DNA of 64,000 nucleotides from Cryptosporangium aurantiacum. GTDB lineage: Bacteria; Actinomycetota; Actinomycetes; Mycobacteriales; Cryptosporangiaceae. Shown piece by piece: positions 33,322 to 42,463 of this stretch; the first letter of the stretch is position 1, and each line of letters opens with the position of its first letter. Position numbers and translations under genes: made by a program. The notes below the pieces were generated by a model that was given only the letters and a program-made list of their open reading frames with translations, had not been told where the DNA came from and searched no databases. The DNA is taken from NCBI RefSeq assembly GCF_900143005.1, contig NZ_FRCS01000003.1, forward strand, positions 310,001-374,000, given 5' to 3'.

Positions 33322-34499
33322 CGAGATCCCTCCGCCCGCTCGTCATCCGGCAACAGCGCGTAGCCGTAATCGGGGATACCGGTCCGGATCGCCATCCGGC
33401 GGAACACCAGCCGCCCCCGGTCACCGATCCCGACGGCACCGGCGGGCGCCCCGGTCACCGGTACCAGCGCACGCACGCCGACCTGATCGAGTTCCACGAT
33501 CGCCAGCGAGTAGGGCGTGGCCAGCCCCGGCACGGGGACGTGCACCGTCACGGCGGTGTAGACCTCCCCGGTCCTCGGCAACGACGCCGTCGTCCAACGG
33601 CCCTCCGCTCCGCATCCCAGGCAGCGGTACCGGGGTGGGAACGCAAGCGTGCCGCACTCGGTGCAAGCGGCCGCTTCCCACCGCAACTTCGGCTCGAAGG
33701 CCCGTTCGTAGGCCGCCAGCGAGATCCCGATTTCCGGTCCGGGCGTGACCGTCCGCGTTTCCCCGGCTCGCGGACTCCGCTCGTCGCGGCGCACGGTCGG
33801 AGCGACCCCGTCGACCGATGCCGCGCTCGCGGTGGCCTGCTCGACCGCCAGCACCAACCCCGGTCCGGTCAGCGACGCGAGCGCGAAGAGACTCGAGCTG
33901 GCGCCCGACGTCGGGAGCGCTGGTGGACGCCCCTCGGTCAGCGCCGAGGCCTGCCGCGCCGGAAGCCCGGCCACGGCGACGGGTTTGGCCGGCAGCTCCA
34001 GCTGGTCGATCGCTACGCCGGCGCCGCGCTCCCGTTCCAAGCGCGGATCGGCGTAGTCCCGCACCAGCCCGTCCCGGCCGCGGGCACGCACCGGCAGGCT
34101 GCGCGTCACCTGGCGTACCGCGGTGATTGCCGGTCCGGTCTCGCCGACGAGTACGGCGGCGGCGCCGGCCGGTGTCTCGTCCACCGCCACCACCAGAGTG
34201 CCGCGCTCCGCGGTGACCACCGCGTCCAGGGCAGCCGGAGCACCCCCGATCTGCTCGACCACCGATACGCCCGTACCGAGGCCCAGCCCGGCCAGCAGCG
34301 CGGCGCTGTTGCCTCCCTCGATCAGCGGCAGATCACGGCTGACCAGGACCACCCGTCGCACCGGGACGCCTTGTCCGCCGAGAGCGGCGCGCCCTGCGGC
34401 AACGCCCATCGTCACCACGTCCTCGTCCCGGCCGGCCGACCGGGCCCGCTCGGTCCCCCAGGGCGGAAGGTAGGTTCCCACCGCATTCAACTGCCTCAT
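33318..34499 (-). CDS. Thiolase-fold (HMG-CoA-synthase-like) protein fused to DUF35
   Basis: 393 residues. The N-terminal 230 residues resemble an HMG-CoA-synthase/ketoacyl-synthase fold (AVGTYLPPWGTERARSAGRDEDVVTMGVAAGRAAL) but show no cysteine at the expected nucleophile position (VSVVEQIGGAPAALD). The C-terminal part is a DUF35 unit with an intact zinc ribbon, C-x2-C-x10-C-x2-C in CTECGTLAFPPRYRCLGC, and OB-fold. Direct overlap with the thiolase gene makes it the likely DUF35 partner of that enzyme. ATG 34499 is within the window's usual start context; a longer frame to 34592 is less likely. Confidence 0.8.
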   Translation of the reverse strand: MRQLNAVGTYLPPWGTERARSAGRDEDVVTMGVAAGRAALGGQGVPVRRVVLVSRDLPLIEGGNSAALLAGLGLGTGVSVVEQIGGAPAALDAVVTAERGTLVVAVDETPAGAAAVLVGETGPAITAVRQVTRSLPVRARGRDGLVRDYADPRLERERGAGVAIDQLELPAKPVAVAGLPARQASALTEGRPPALPTSGASSSLFALASLTGPGLVLAVEQATASAASVDGVAPTVRRDERSPRAGETRTVTPGPEIGISLAAYERAFEPKLRWEAAACTECGTLAFPPRYRCLGCGAEGRWTTASLPRTGEVYTAVTVHVPVPGLATPYSLAIVELDQVGVRALVPVTGAPAGAVGIGDRGRLVFRRMAIRTGIPDYGYALLPDDERAEGSR

Positions 34500-34527
34500 C
34501 GGCGCTCCCTGTGTACGAGACGGACCC

Positions 34528-35442
34528 TCATCGGAGCCGCAGACCGGCGAGACCCGCGGGCGCGGTGCCCAGCACGACGCGCATCGCGGCATCCAGTTCG
34601 GCGGCGTCCACCCGCTGTCCCGGCCGACCCGCGTGACCGGGCCGGACGCTCCACGGCTCGACGGGCAGCACCGAGTTGCCGTCCACTCGGAGGATGCGGC
34701 CGGTCAACCAGCCGGACGCCGCCGAAAGCAGCCAGGCGACGACCGGCGACGAGTTGCCCGGGTCAAACGGGTCGAACCCGCCGTCGGCCGCGGCGGCCAG
34801 GCCGGTGCCTGCCGTCATCCGGGTCGACGCCACCGGCGAGATCGCATTCGCGGTGACCCCGTAGCGGGTTCCCTCCATCGCGGTCGTCAACGTCAGGTTC
34901 GCGATCGCAGCCTTGGCGGCCCCGTACGCGGCCTGGCCGACGTTGCCGGCCAGCCCGGTGCCGGAGGTGGTGTTCACGATCCGACCGGCAACCGGCCGAC
35001 CGGCCTTCGACTCCGACCGCCAGTAGTCACAGGCGTGCTTGGTCAGTGCGAACGTCCCTTTCAGGTGGACGTCGATCACCGCGTCCCAGTCGGCTTCGGT
35101 GAGCGAGGTGATCGTCGCGTCGCGCAGGATGCCGGCGTTGTTCACCACGCCGTCCAGCCGGCCGAACTGATCGACGGCGCGGGCCACCAGCCCGGACACG
35201 GCGTTCCAGTCGGTGACCGAAGATCCGTCGGCGATCGCCGTTCCGCCTTTCTCGACGATCTCGGCGACCACCTCGTCGGCCGGGGAGTCCGCACCGGCCT
35301 CGCCGCGGACTCCGACTCCGAGGTCGTTGACCATCACGATCGCACCGTGTGCCGCCAGCTCGAGGCAGTGCGCCCGCCCGATTCCCCGGCCACCGCCGGT
35401 CACGATCACGACCCGACCGTCGAGCAACCGCTCGTCACGCAT
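34528..35442 (-). CDS. SDR family dehydrogenase, MFE-2/3-hydroxyacyl-CoA type
   Basis: 304 residues. VVIVTGGGRGIGRAHCLELAAHG is the NAD-binding motif (8-30), NNAGI lies near 115, and the catalytic Ser and Tyr-x3-Lys lie in TTSGTG and AAYGAAKAA near 170-185. The insertion VMVNDLGVGVRGEAGADSPADEVV is characteristic of the hydroxyacyl-CoA dehydrogenase half of multifunctional enzyme type 2. Predicted to oxidise 3-hydroxyacyl-CoA. ATG 35442 follows GGAGG. It is first of the four-gene operon that ends with the Rieske gene, and divergent from the large beta-oxidation operon. Confidence 0.88.
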   Translation of the reverse strand: MRDERLLDGRVVIVTGGGRGIGRAHCLELAAHGAIVMVNDLGVGVRGEAGADSPADEVVAEIVEKGGTAIADGSSVTDWNAVSGLVARAVDQFGRLDGVVNNAGILRDATITSLTEADWDAVIDVHLKGTFALTKHACDYWRSESKAGRPVAGRIVNTTSGTGLAGNVGQAAYGAAKAAIANLTLTTAMEGTRYGVTANAISPVASTRMTAGTGLAAAADGGFDPFDPGNSSPVVAWLLSAASGWLTGRILRVDGNSVLPVEPWSVRPGHAGRPGQRVDAAELDAAMRVVLGTAPAGLAGLRLR

Positions 35443-35520
35443 CGTTCGCCTCCATAACCCGGGTATCCGACCGTCGGCGACCGGGACGACCACCCGGCAT
35501 CGGACCGACCCTAGAAGAAC

Positions 35521-35536
35521 TTGACAGTTTCGTCAA
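35521..35536. promoter_or_regulatory. 16-bp palindrome, perfect core (site 9)
   Basis: TTGAC-AGTTTC-GTCAA in the divergent region between the SDR/Rieske operon (79 bp away) and the seven-gene operon (117 bp away). One bound dimer could control eleven genes. Confidence 0.72.
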
Positions 35537-35652
35537 AGACTTGTGGGATGGCGATGAAGTGCGGAACCAGCGCGTGGCAGCGCAATCGGCGTCACTCTCG
35601 TGACGCTTTCATCGAGAGAACCTGCGCGTCCGACCATGACAAGGAGACGTTC

Positions 35653-36453
35653 ATGAGCGATCCGTTTGGACCGGAGCTGCTGGTCGAGTCGCGAGGCCCC
35701 GTCCGGATCGTCACGCTCAACCGGCCGGAAGCGCTGAACGCGACCAACGAGGCACTCCACTCAGCACTCATCGGGGTATGGCGCCACATCGCGGCCGACC
35801 GGGACGCGCGTGCGGTGGTTCTCACCGGCGCCGGCCGGGCCTTCAGCGCCGGCGGCGACCTGCAGCACTTCGTCGACCTCTGGGACGACAGGTCCGCGCG
35901 CCGGGAGGAGATCGACGGCGCCGGCCGGCTGGTCGCCGAGATGCTCGACTTCCCGTTACCGATCGTCGCCGCGATCAACGGCCCTGCGGTGGGTCTGGGC
36001 TGCAGCCTCGCCTGCTGCAGCGACATCGTGCTGATCGCCGAGAGCGCCTACATCGCCGACCCGCACGTGGGGGTTGGCCTCACCGCCGCCGACGGTGGCG
36101 CGCCGGCCTGGCCGCTGCTGATGGGCATGCTCCGGGCCAAGGAGTACCTGCTCACCGGCGAGCGCATCCCGGCCGACCAGGCCGTCGCGCTCGGGCTGGC
36201 CAACCGCGTCGTGCCGGACGGGGAATCGGTCGAGGCCGCCCTCGCGGTGGCGACGAAGCTCGCGAAGCTCCCCCCGCAGGCCGTCCAGAGCACCAAGCGC
36301 GCATTGAACATGCACCTCAAGCGGGCCGTCGCCGGCGTCATCGAGTACGCGCTGTCCGAGGAGTACCAGTCCTTCGACACACCGGAACACCGGGCGATCG
36401 TGACGACGTTCCTGGAGAAGTCGCGGGCACGGGCGACAGGCGCGGGGGCATGA
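35653..36453 (+). CDS. Crotonase family protein lacking both classical glutamates
   Basis: 266 residues with a crotonase fold: FSAGGDLQHFVDLW near 63 is the oxyanion-hole segment. The catalytic positions differ from enoyl-CoA hydratase: GLGCSLACCSD has Ser instead of the first Glu, and ADPHVGVGLTAADGG has His instead of the second. This subgroup is common in actinomycetes; its reaction may be isomerisation or C-C chemistry and not hydration. ATG 35653 follows AAGGAGACGTTC. It is first of seven genes that overlap end to end, and overlaps the next by ATGA. Confidence 0.85.
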   Translation: MSDPFGPELLVESRGPVRIVTLNRPEALNATNEALHSALIGVWRHIAADRDARAVVLTGAGRAFSAGGDLQHFVDLWDDRSARREEIDGAGRLVAEMLDFPLPIVAAINGPAVGLGCSLACCSDIVLIAESAYIADPHVGVGLTAADGGAPAWPLLMGMLRAKEYLLTGERIPADQAVALGLANRVVPDGESVEAALAVATKLAKLPPQAVQSTKRALNMHLKRAVAGVIEYALSEEYQSFDTPEHRAIVTTFLEKSRARATGAGA

Positions 36454-37616
36454 CCGCACCCGCCAGCGAGGCGACGCTCGATCTCGCGAACTACCGCGAC
36501 GGCCTACGGGCCTACCTCGGCACGTCGTCGGTCCTCGGCCGCTGGCGCGGTGCGGAGTACCACACGACCGAGGAGCAGATCGCCGACCATGCCGAACTGA
36601 TCGGCGAGCTCTCCCGAGCGGGGTGGAGCCGGTACGGCTGGCCGGTCGAGGCCGGTGGCCTGGGCGGCGACGAGCTGCACCGCGCCGTGTTCTACGACGC
36701 GTTGTCCGCGGCCGACCTACCGGTCCCCGAGCCCTATTTACTGCTGGAGACGCTCGGACCGCCCCTGCTGCGGTTCGCCCCGGACCTGGCGGCGGCCTAC
36801 CTCCCGGCGTACCTGCGCGGTGAGGAGTGGTGGGGGCAGGGCTTCTCCGAGCCCGAGGCCGGGAGCGACCTGGCGAGCCTCCGTACCCGGGCCACTCGCG
36901 ACGGCGACGTCTACCGCGTCAACGGGCAGAAGATCTGGACCTCGCACGGAGCGACCGCCACCCGGCTGGTGTGCCTGGTGCGTACCGGCACCGCCGCCGA
37001 GCGGCACCGGGGGCTGACCATACTGATGATCGACGCCGACTCCCCCGGTGTGTCCGTCCGGCCGATCGCGCTGGCCAGCGACCGGAACGAACTGGCGGAG
37101 GTCTTCTTCGACGACGTCGTGGTGCCGACCGATCGGCTGGTCGGTGCCGAGGGCCAGGGCTGGGCCGTGGCGATGTACCTCCTGCAGTTCGAGCGGGCGA
37201 TGTTCGCATGGTTGTCCACGGCGACCGCGCTCCGCCGGCTCCGCGAGCTGCGCGGACAGCTCACCGGCCGGTTGCCCGATGGGGCGGCCAGCCGGTTCGG
37301 TGCCTGCTACGCCGACTTGGTGGCGCTCCGGGCCCGCAGCGCCGCCACCGTGCGACGCCTCGCCGCCGGCGAGCCGGTCGGCCCGGAGGCCAGCGTGGAC
37401 AAGGTCCTCCTGGCCCAGGTCGAGACCGGGCTGCACGACCTGGCCCGGGACCTGCCTGGAACCGGGTTCCTCCTCGAGCACGACCCGGCCGCCGACGGCT
37501 GGCGGGCGGACTGGTGGTACAGCCGCGCGGCCACGATCATGGGCGGCTCCGCCGAGGTGCAGCGAACTATCCTCGCCGATCACGTCCTGGGGCTGCCGCG
37601 GGAGCGTGGCGCATGA
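36450..37616 (+). CDS. Acyl-CoA dehydrogenase, FadE-type subunit
   Basis: 388 residues. RYGWPVEAGGLGGDE near 62, QGFSEPEAGSDLASLRTRATRDGD near 130, VNGQKIWTSHG, LAEVFFDDVVVPTDRLVG near 215 and a C-terminal TIMGGSAEVQRTILADHVLGLP. The full dehydrogenase core is present, including flavin and acyl-chain segments. Both neighbours overlap by ATGA. It is followed by a shorter, divergent dehydrogenase, so the two likely form one alpha-beta heterotetramer, as for FadE26-FadE27 or FadE28-FadE29 of mycobacteria. Confidence 0.89.
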   Translation: MTAPASEATLDLANYRDGLRAYLGTSSVLGRWRGAEYHTTEEQIADHAELIGELSRAGWSRYGWPVEAGGLGGDELHRAVFYDALSAADLPVPEPYLLLETLGPPLLRFAPDLAAAYLPAYLRGEEWWGQGFSEPEAGSDLASLRTRATRDGDVYRVNGQKIWTSHGATATRLVCLVRTGTAAERHRGLTILMIDADSPGVSVRPIALASDRNELAEVFFDDVVVPTDRLVGAEGQGWAVAMYLLQFERAMFAWLSTATALRRLRELRGQLTGRLPDGAASRFGACYADLVALRARSAATVRRLAAGEPVGPEASVDKVLLAQVETGLHDLARDLPGTGFLLEHDPAADGWRADWWYSRAATIMGGSAEVQRTILADHVLGLPRERGA

Positions 37617-38596
37617 GCAGCGTCACCGAACGACTCGACCGGGACACCGCCGACCAGCTCACCGCGTCGCTGCACGCCGTCTTTACGGCCGCGCCGGACG
37701 AGCCGGAATCCGCCCTGGCCGAACTCGGCTGGGCCGAAGTGAGTGCCGCCGACCCCGTCACCGCGACGAGACTGCTCTTCACCGAGCACGGCCGGGTGCT
37801 GGCCCGGTCCCGCCTGCTCGACGACGTCGTGCTCGCTGAGCTCGCCTCGGTTCTCCCGCCGGCGCCGGGCAAACTCGCCGTGCTCTACCCGCATCCGGAC
37901 GACGGGTCCTCCCTCCAGCGGGTCGGGATTCTGCTAGCACCCCTGCAGGGGATCGACGAGGTGGTCCTGCCGGTGACGACCGGCAGCGGATTCACCCCGC
38001 TGGTCGTCGCCGCGGACGAGGTGGCGCGAGCCGCCGTACCGGTCACCGGGTTCGACCGCGGCTCCCGATGGCTCCTCGTGCGGAACCTGCCCGTGCCTCC
38101 CGGCGCGAGTACCGCCGGGCCGGACACCGCGTGGGCGGACGCCGTCGCGGCCGGACGGCGCGCGCTGGCCGCCGAGCTGATCGGGATCAGCGACGCGGCG
38201 CTGGCTCTGGCCGTGGCCCACACCACCGGCCGCGAACAGTACGGACGACCGATCGGGTCGTTCCAGGCCGTCCGCCACCGGCTCGCCGAGTCCTACGTCG
38301 CGATCGAGGCCGCCCGATCCACGCTCGGCGCCGCGGAATCCGACGGCGCGAGCTGGTCCGCGGCCCTCGCGAAACGGGCCGCCGGCCAGGCGCAGGCCGT
38401 CACGCTGCGCGCCGTGGTGCAGGTCTTCGGGGCCATGGGGCTGACCGCCGAAGGACCTGTGCACCGCTACGTCACCCGGGGAGCCGCGCTCGACGCGCTG
38501 CTCGGCGGACACCAGTCGTTGACCGAGGAGCTCGGGACCGCACTGCTCGGCGGTGCCGACCTCGACCCCGTGGTGGCAGTGGAGGCCGACGAATGA
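37613..38596 (+). CDS. Acyl-CoA dehydrogenase-like partner subunit, short
   Basis: 327 residues, shorter than a standard dehydrogenase. The N-terminal and beta domains are weakly conserved, while the C-terminal half has REQYGRPIGSFQAVRHRLAESYVAIEAARS near 225, the FAD-binding motif. VVQVFGAMGLTAEGPVHRYVTRGAAL near 285 replaces the usual GGIGFTWEHPAHLYYRR. This is the pattern of partner subunits that contribute FAD contacts but not the catalytic base. Predicted partner of the protein at 36450-37616, which it overlaps by ATGA. Confidence 0.83.
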   Translation: MSSVTERLDRDTADQLTASLHAVFTAAPDEPESALAELGWAEVSAADPVTATRLLFTEHGRVLARSRLLDDVVLAELASVLPPAPGKLAVLYPHPDDGSSLQRVGILLAPLQGIDEVVLPVTTGSGFTPLVVAADEVARAAVPVTGFDRGSRWLLVRNLPVPPGASTAGPDTAWADAVAAGRRALAAELIGISDAALALAVAHTTGREQYGRPIGSFQAVRHRLAESYVAIEAARSTLGAAESDGASWSAALAKRAAGQAQAVTLRAVVQVFGAMGLTAEGPVHRYVTRGAALDALLGGHQSLTEELGTALLGGADLDPVVAVEADE

Positions 38597-39861
38597 CCGA
38601 CGACCTGGACGCGTTCAGCACCGAAGTACGGGCGTTCCTCGACGCCGCCGCCGCGCGCCGGCCGGCGACCAACACGATCGAATGGGGCGCGGGCGAGGAC
38701 CGGATCGCGTACTTCAGCACCGACCCGCCGGACGTCGACAAGGCCAAAGTCACCGCCGCCCGGGCTTGGCAGCGCCGGCGCTACGACGCCGGCTTCGGCT
38801 GGATCAGCGGGCCGGTCGAGTACGGCGGCCGCGGCCTCTCGACGCTGCACGACCTGGTCTACGACGGAATCGAGGCCGAGTACGACGTGCCCGACACCGG
38901 TGTGCTGGCGGTGATCGGCCTGGGCATGATCGGGCCGACGATCCTCGCGCACGCGGAGCCGCACATCAAGGCCCGCTACCTGCCGGCGATGTACTCCGGC
39001 GACGTCATCGCCTGCCAGTTGTTCAGCGAGCCGGGCGCCGGATCCGACCTGGCCAGCCTCACCACCCGCGCGGTGCGTGACGGCGACGAGTGGGTGCTGA
39101 CCGGGCAGAAGGTCTGGACGTCGATCGCCCAGCACGCCCAGATCGGGATGGCACTCTGCCGCACCAACCCGGACGCGCCGAAACACCGGGGCATCACGGC
39201 GTTTCTGGTCGACATGGCCGCGCCCGGCGTCGAGGTACGCCCGCTCCGCCAGATGACCGGTGGCGCCGACTTCAACGAGGTGTTCCTCACCGACGTCCGG
39301 GTGCCCGACGACCACCGGCTCGGCCCGGTGGACGCGGGCTGGCGGACGGCGCTGACCACGCTGATGAACGAGCGCGCCACCGTCGGCGGTGAGGGCGTCG
39401 GCCCGGCGGGCCGCGCGGTGTCGCTGCCGTTCCTGACCGGGTTGCTGGATCAGAACGGCCGCCGGAACGACCCGGCGACCCGGCGGGAGCTGGCGCGGCT
39501 CTACGCCGACCAGGCCGCCACCGACGCACTCAACCGGCAGGCGATCCGGAAGGTGCGGTCCGGCGAACAGCCCGGCCCGGAAGCCTCGGTCTCGAAGCTG
39601 ATGTACGCGCAGAACCTGACCCGCGGCGCGCACTTCGCCGCCGAGGTGCTCGGACCGAAGCTGATCGCCGATACCGGAGCCTGGGGCGCCTACTCCTGGA
39701 CCGAGCTGCTGCTCTCCACCCCGGCGCTCCGGATTCTGGGCGGCACCGAGGAGATCATGAAGAACATCCTGGCGGAGCGGGTGCTCGGGCTTCCCAAGGA
39801 ACCGGGCATCGACTCGACCTCGCCGTTCCGTGAGCTGCGCCGTTCGGGCGGTGCCCAGTGA
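38593..39861 (+). CDS. Acyl-CoA dehydrogenase, FadE-type catalytic subunit
   Basis: 422 residues. FGWISGPVEYGGRGLSTLHD near 80, QLFSEPGAGSDLASLTTRAVRDGDEW near 145, LTGQKVWTSIAQHA, FNEVFLTDVRVPDDHRLG near 230, and the canonical C-terminal RILGGTEEIMKNILAERVLGLP near 380. An extra N-terminal segment (about 60 residues) precedes the core. Pairs with the next gene, which overlaps as GTGA. Predicted to introduce a 2,3-double bond into a bulky acyl-CoA. Confidence 0.89.
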   Translation: MTDDLDAFSTEVRAFLDAAAARRPATNTIEWGAGEDRIAYFSTDPPDVDKAKVTAARAWQRRRYDAGFGWISGPVEYGGRGLSTLHDLVYDGIEAEYDVPDTGVLAVIGLGMIGPTILAHAEPHIKARYLPAMYSGDVIACQLFSEPGAGSDLASLTTRAVRDGDEWVLTGQKVWTSIAQHAQIGMALCRTNPDAPKHRGITAFLVDMAAPGVEVRPLRQMTGGADFNEVFLTDVRVPDDHRLGPVDAGWRTALTTLMNERATVGGEGVGPAGRAVSLPFLTGLLDQNGRRNDPATRRELARLYADQAATDALNRQAIRKVRSGEQPGPEASVSKLMYAQNLTRGAHFAAEVLGPKLIADTGAWGAYSWTELLLSTPALRILGGTEEIMKNILAERVLGLPKEPGIDSTSPFRELRRSGGAQ

Positions 39862-40961
39862 CCGCGCTCTCGGCGGACCGGGTCACCACCACCGCGGCCG
39901 AACGCGACGATCTGCGCGCCACGCTGCGCCAGTTCCTCGCGGAGCGCAGTGACGAGCAGGCCGTACGGCGGGTGATCGACGCGCGCGCCTACGACCCGGG
40001 GGTCTGGGCCGGGCTCTCCGCCGACTTGGGTCTGGTCTCGCTGGCGCTGCCCGCCGCCTACGGCGGAGACGGCTACGGATTCGCCGAGCTCCATGTCGTC
40101 CTCTCCGAACTCGGACGGGCACTGACTCCCAGCCCGTTCTTCGCGACCGTCGTGCTCGCGGCGTCCGCGCTGGTGGCCGCCGGTGACGCGGACGCCTGCG
40201 AGACGTACCTGCCGGGCATCGCCGCCGGCACCCGCACCGCGACGTTCGCGGTCAGCGAGAACTGGGACCTCCCTACCGTGACCGGTGACCGCGAGGCTCT
40301 CTCCGGGGAGGTCGGCCTGGTACTCGACGGGGCCACGGCCGACCTGTTGCTCGTGGTGGCGACGACGCCGGACGGGCCCTCGCTGTTCGCGGTCCCCGGC
40401 GACGCCCCCGGCCTCACCAGGATCCCGTTGCGGACGCTGGACGGCACCCGGCCGTTGGCCAGGGTGCGGTTCGACGACACGCCCGCGCGGCTGGTGGGCA
40501 CGGCCGGGGGCGCGGAGCCGGTGCTGGCACGGGTGCTGGATCTGGGCACCGCGGCTCTCGCGGCCGAACAGGTCGGAGGCGCGCAAGCCTGCCTGGACGC
40601 CAGCGCGGATTACGCCCGGGAGCGGGTGCAGTTCGGCCGGGCGATCGGATCGTTCCAAGCGGTCAAGCACAAGTGCGCGGACATGTTCACCCGGGTCCGG
40701 CTCGCCGACGCCGCCGCGATCGACGCCGCCGAAGCCGCCGACGAGGGGGCTCGCCTGCCGGCGGCCGCCGCGACTGCGCACCTCGTCTGTTCCGAGGCGT
40801 ACGTGTTCGTCGCCGCGGAGAACATCCAGGTGCACGGCGGCATCGGCTTCACCTGGGAACACCCGGCGCACCTCTACTACCGGCGGGCCAAGGCCTCCCA
40901 GCTGCTGTTCGGCGGCCCGGCGGTCTACCACGAGCGGCTGCTTCGGGCGGTGGGCGTATGA
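39858..40961 (+). CDS. Acyl-CoA dehydrogenase, FadE-type partner subunit
   Basis: 367 residues from GTG 39858. SLALPAAYGGDGYGFAELHVVLSELGRAL near 58, RVQFGRAIGSFQAVKHKCADMFTRVRLADAA near 255 (FAD-binding), and IQVHGGIGFTWEHPAHLYYRRAKASQLLFGGPA near 325, a very well conserved partner-subunit signature. Overlaps the catalytic subunit gene upstream and the ligase gene downstream (ATGA at 40958). Predicted to form a heterotetramer with the product of 38593-39861. Confidence 0.89.
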   Translation: MTALSADRVTTTAAERDDLRATLRQFLAERSDEQAVRRVIDARAYDPGVWAGLSADLGLVSLALPAAYGGDGYGFAELHVVLSELGRALTPSPFFATVVLAASALVAAGDADACETYLPGIAAGTRTATFAVSENWDLPTVTGDREALSGEVGLVLDGATADLLLVVATTPDGPSLFAVPGDAPGLTRIPLRTLDGTRPLARVRFDDTPARLVGTAGGAEPVLARVLDLGTAALAAEQVGGAQACLDASADYARERVQFGRAIGSFQAVKHKCADMFTRVRLADAAAIDAAEAADEGARLPAAAATAHLVCSEAYVFVAAENIQVHGGIGFTWEHPAHLYYRRAKASQLLFGGPAVYHERLLRAVGV

Positions 40962-42463
40962 GCACCGAGCTGGTCGTCCCCGGTCATCGGGGCGCACGAT
41001 TCACCCACCTGGCACCGAGTCTCGGCATCCTGCTGGGAGCCACTGTCGACCGGGTGCCCCACGCCGAGGCGATCGCCGATCTGCGCACGGGCCGGCGGCT
41101 GACCTACACGCAGCTCTGGCAGGCCGCGGCGCGGGTGGCCGGGGGGTTGGCCGAGGCGGGCGTCGCGCCCGGCGACCGGGTCGCGATCCGCCTCCCCAAC
41201 GGCGCCGACTGGTGCCTCGCGTTCCTCGGTGCCACGCTCGCCGGCGCGGTCCCGGTTCCGGTCAACACCCGGCTGGCACCGCCCGAGGTCGCCTACATCG
41301 TGGCCGACTCCGGGGCGTTCGCGGTGATCGACGACGCGGTGCCGCAGGGGCGTCCGATCGATCGATCCGGTTCGGACGCCGAAGCGCTCGGCGCGCTGTT
41401 CTACACCAGCGGCACCACGGGTCGCCCGAAGGGCGCGATGCTCTCCCACCGGGCCCTGCTGTCGGCCGCTGAGCAATGCCGGCTGGCGCTGCGACTGGAG
41501 CCGGACGAGCCGACCCGCAACCTGGTGGCAGCACCGCTGTTCCACATCCTGGCCTGCGGCATGCAGTGGATCCCGGCGCTGGCTGCGGGCGGCGCCGCGG
41601 TGATCCTGCCGGCCTTCGAGGTCGGAGCCTGGCTGGGTGCGATCCGGGACGAGCGGATCGACGTCCTCAACGGCGTGCCGGCGATGTACTGGCAGGCACT
41701 CCACCACCCGGATTTCGCCCGGCTCGACACCTCGGGCGTCCGCCGGGTCAGCTACGGCGCGGCGCCCACGCCGCCCTCCCAGGTCGCCGCGATCCTCGAC
41801 GCGTTCCCGGCCGCGCGGCTCGGGCCCGGGTACGGGCTGACCGAGGCGGCCTGCGTCACCGGCCTCGACCACGACGACGTACTCACCCACGCGGACTCGG
41901 TCGGCACCGCCGTCGCGGCCACCGAGCTGGCGCTGTCCGGGCCGGACGCAGACGCGGGGGTCGGACAGCTGCTGGTGCGCGGCCCCCAGGTGATGAGCGG
42001 TTACTGGCGGCAGCCGGAGGCGACGGCCGCGGCGCTCGACGAGAACGGCTGGCTGCACACCGGAGACCTGGTCCGCCTCGACGACGCGGGCCGCGTCCAC
42101 ATCCTCGACCGCCGCACCGATCTGATCAACCGCGGCGGCGAGAACGTCTACAGCGTCGAGGTGGAGAACGCGCTCGCGGCGTTCCCGGGCGTCGCCGAGG
42201 TCGCCGTGGTCGGCGTCCCCGACGCCATGATGGGGCACAAGGTCGGTGCGGTCGTCGTACCCCGGCCGGGCAGCACGATCGATCCGGCCGGGCTGGTCGC
42301 GTACGCGCGGGGCGTGCTCGCCGATTTCAAGGTTCCGCAGTACGTCGCGATCCGCGGCGACGCGCTGCCCCGCAATCCCGGCGGCAAGGTCGACAAGGCA
42401 ACGCTGCGTGCCAGTACGCCCTGGGGACCGCCGCAGCTGAGTCATCCGAGGGGTACCGAGTGA
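40958..42463 (+). CDS. AMP-dependent acyl-CoA synthetase/ligase
   Basis: 501 residues of the ANL superfamily. YTSGTTGRPKGAMLSHRALL near 150, PGYGLTEAACVTG near 290, NGWLHTGDLVRLDDAGRVHILDRRTDLINRGGENVYSVEVE near 365-405, and the C-terminal NPGGKVDK lysine near 485. All catalytic motifs are intact. It lies inside the seven-gene operon, overlapping neighbours on both sides, so it probably activates the acid that enters, or re-enters, this beta-oxidation cycle. Confidence 0.92.
   Translation: MSTELVVPGHRGARFTHLAPSLGILLGATVDRVPHAEAIADLRTGRRLTYTQLWQAAARVAGGLAEAGVAPGDRVAIRLPNGADWCLAFLGATLAGAVPVPVNTRLAPPEVAYIVADSGAFAVIDDAVPQGRPIDRSGSDAEALGALFYTSGTTGRPKGAMLSHRALLSAAEQCRLALRLEPDEPTRNLVAAPLFHILACGMQWIPALAAGGAAVILPAFEVGAWLGAIRDERIDVLNGVPAMYWQALHHPDFARLDTSGVRRVSYGAAPTPPSQVAAILDAFPAARLGPGYGLTEAACVTGLDHDDVLTHADSVGTAVAATELALSGPDADAGVGQLLVRGPQVMSGYWRQPEATAAALDENGWLHTGDLVRLDDAGRVHILDRRTDLINRGGENVYSVEVENALAAFPGVAEVAVVGVPDAMMGHKVGAVVVPRPGSTIDPAGLVAYARGVLADFKVPQYVAIRGDALPRNPGGKVDKATLRASTPWGPPQLSHPRGTE

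Noticed and set aside
41476-42459. Upstream extension of the fused dehydrogenase to more than 1000 residues
   Set aside because: That part is an Arg/Pro-rich shadow of the ligase gene in another frame; GTG 42460 overlaps the ligase stop as in the rest of the operon.
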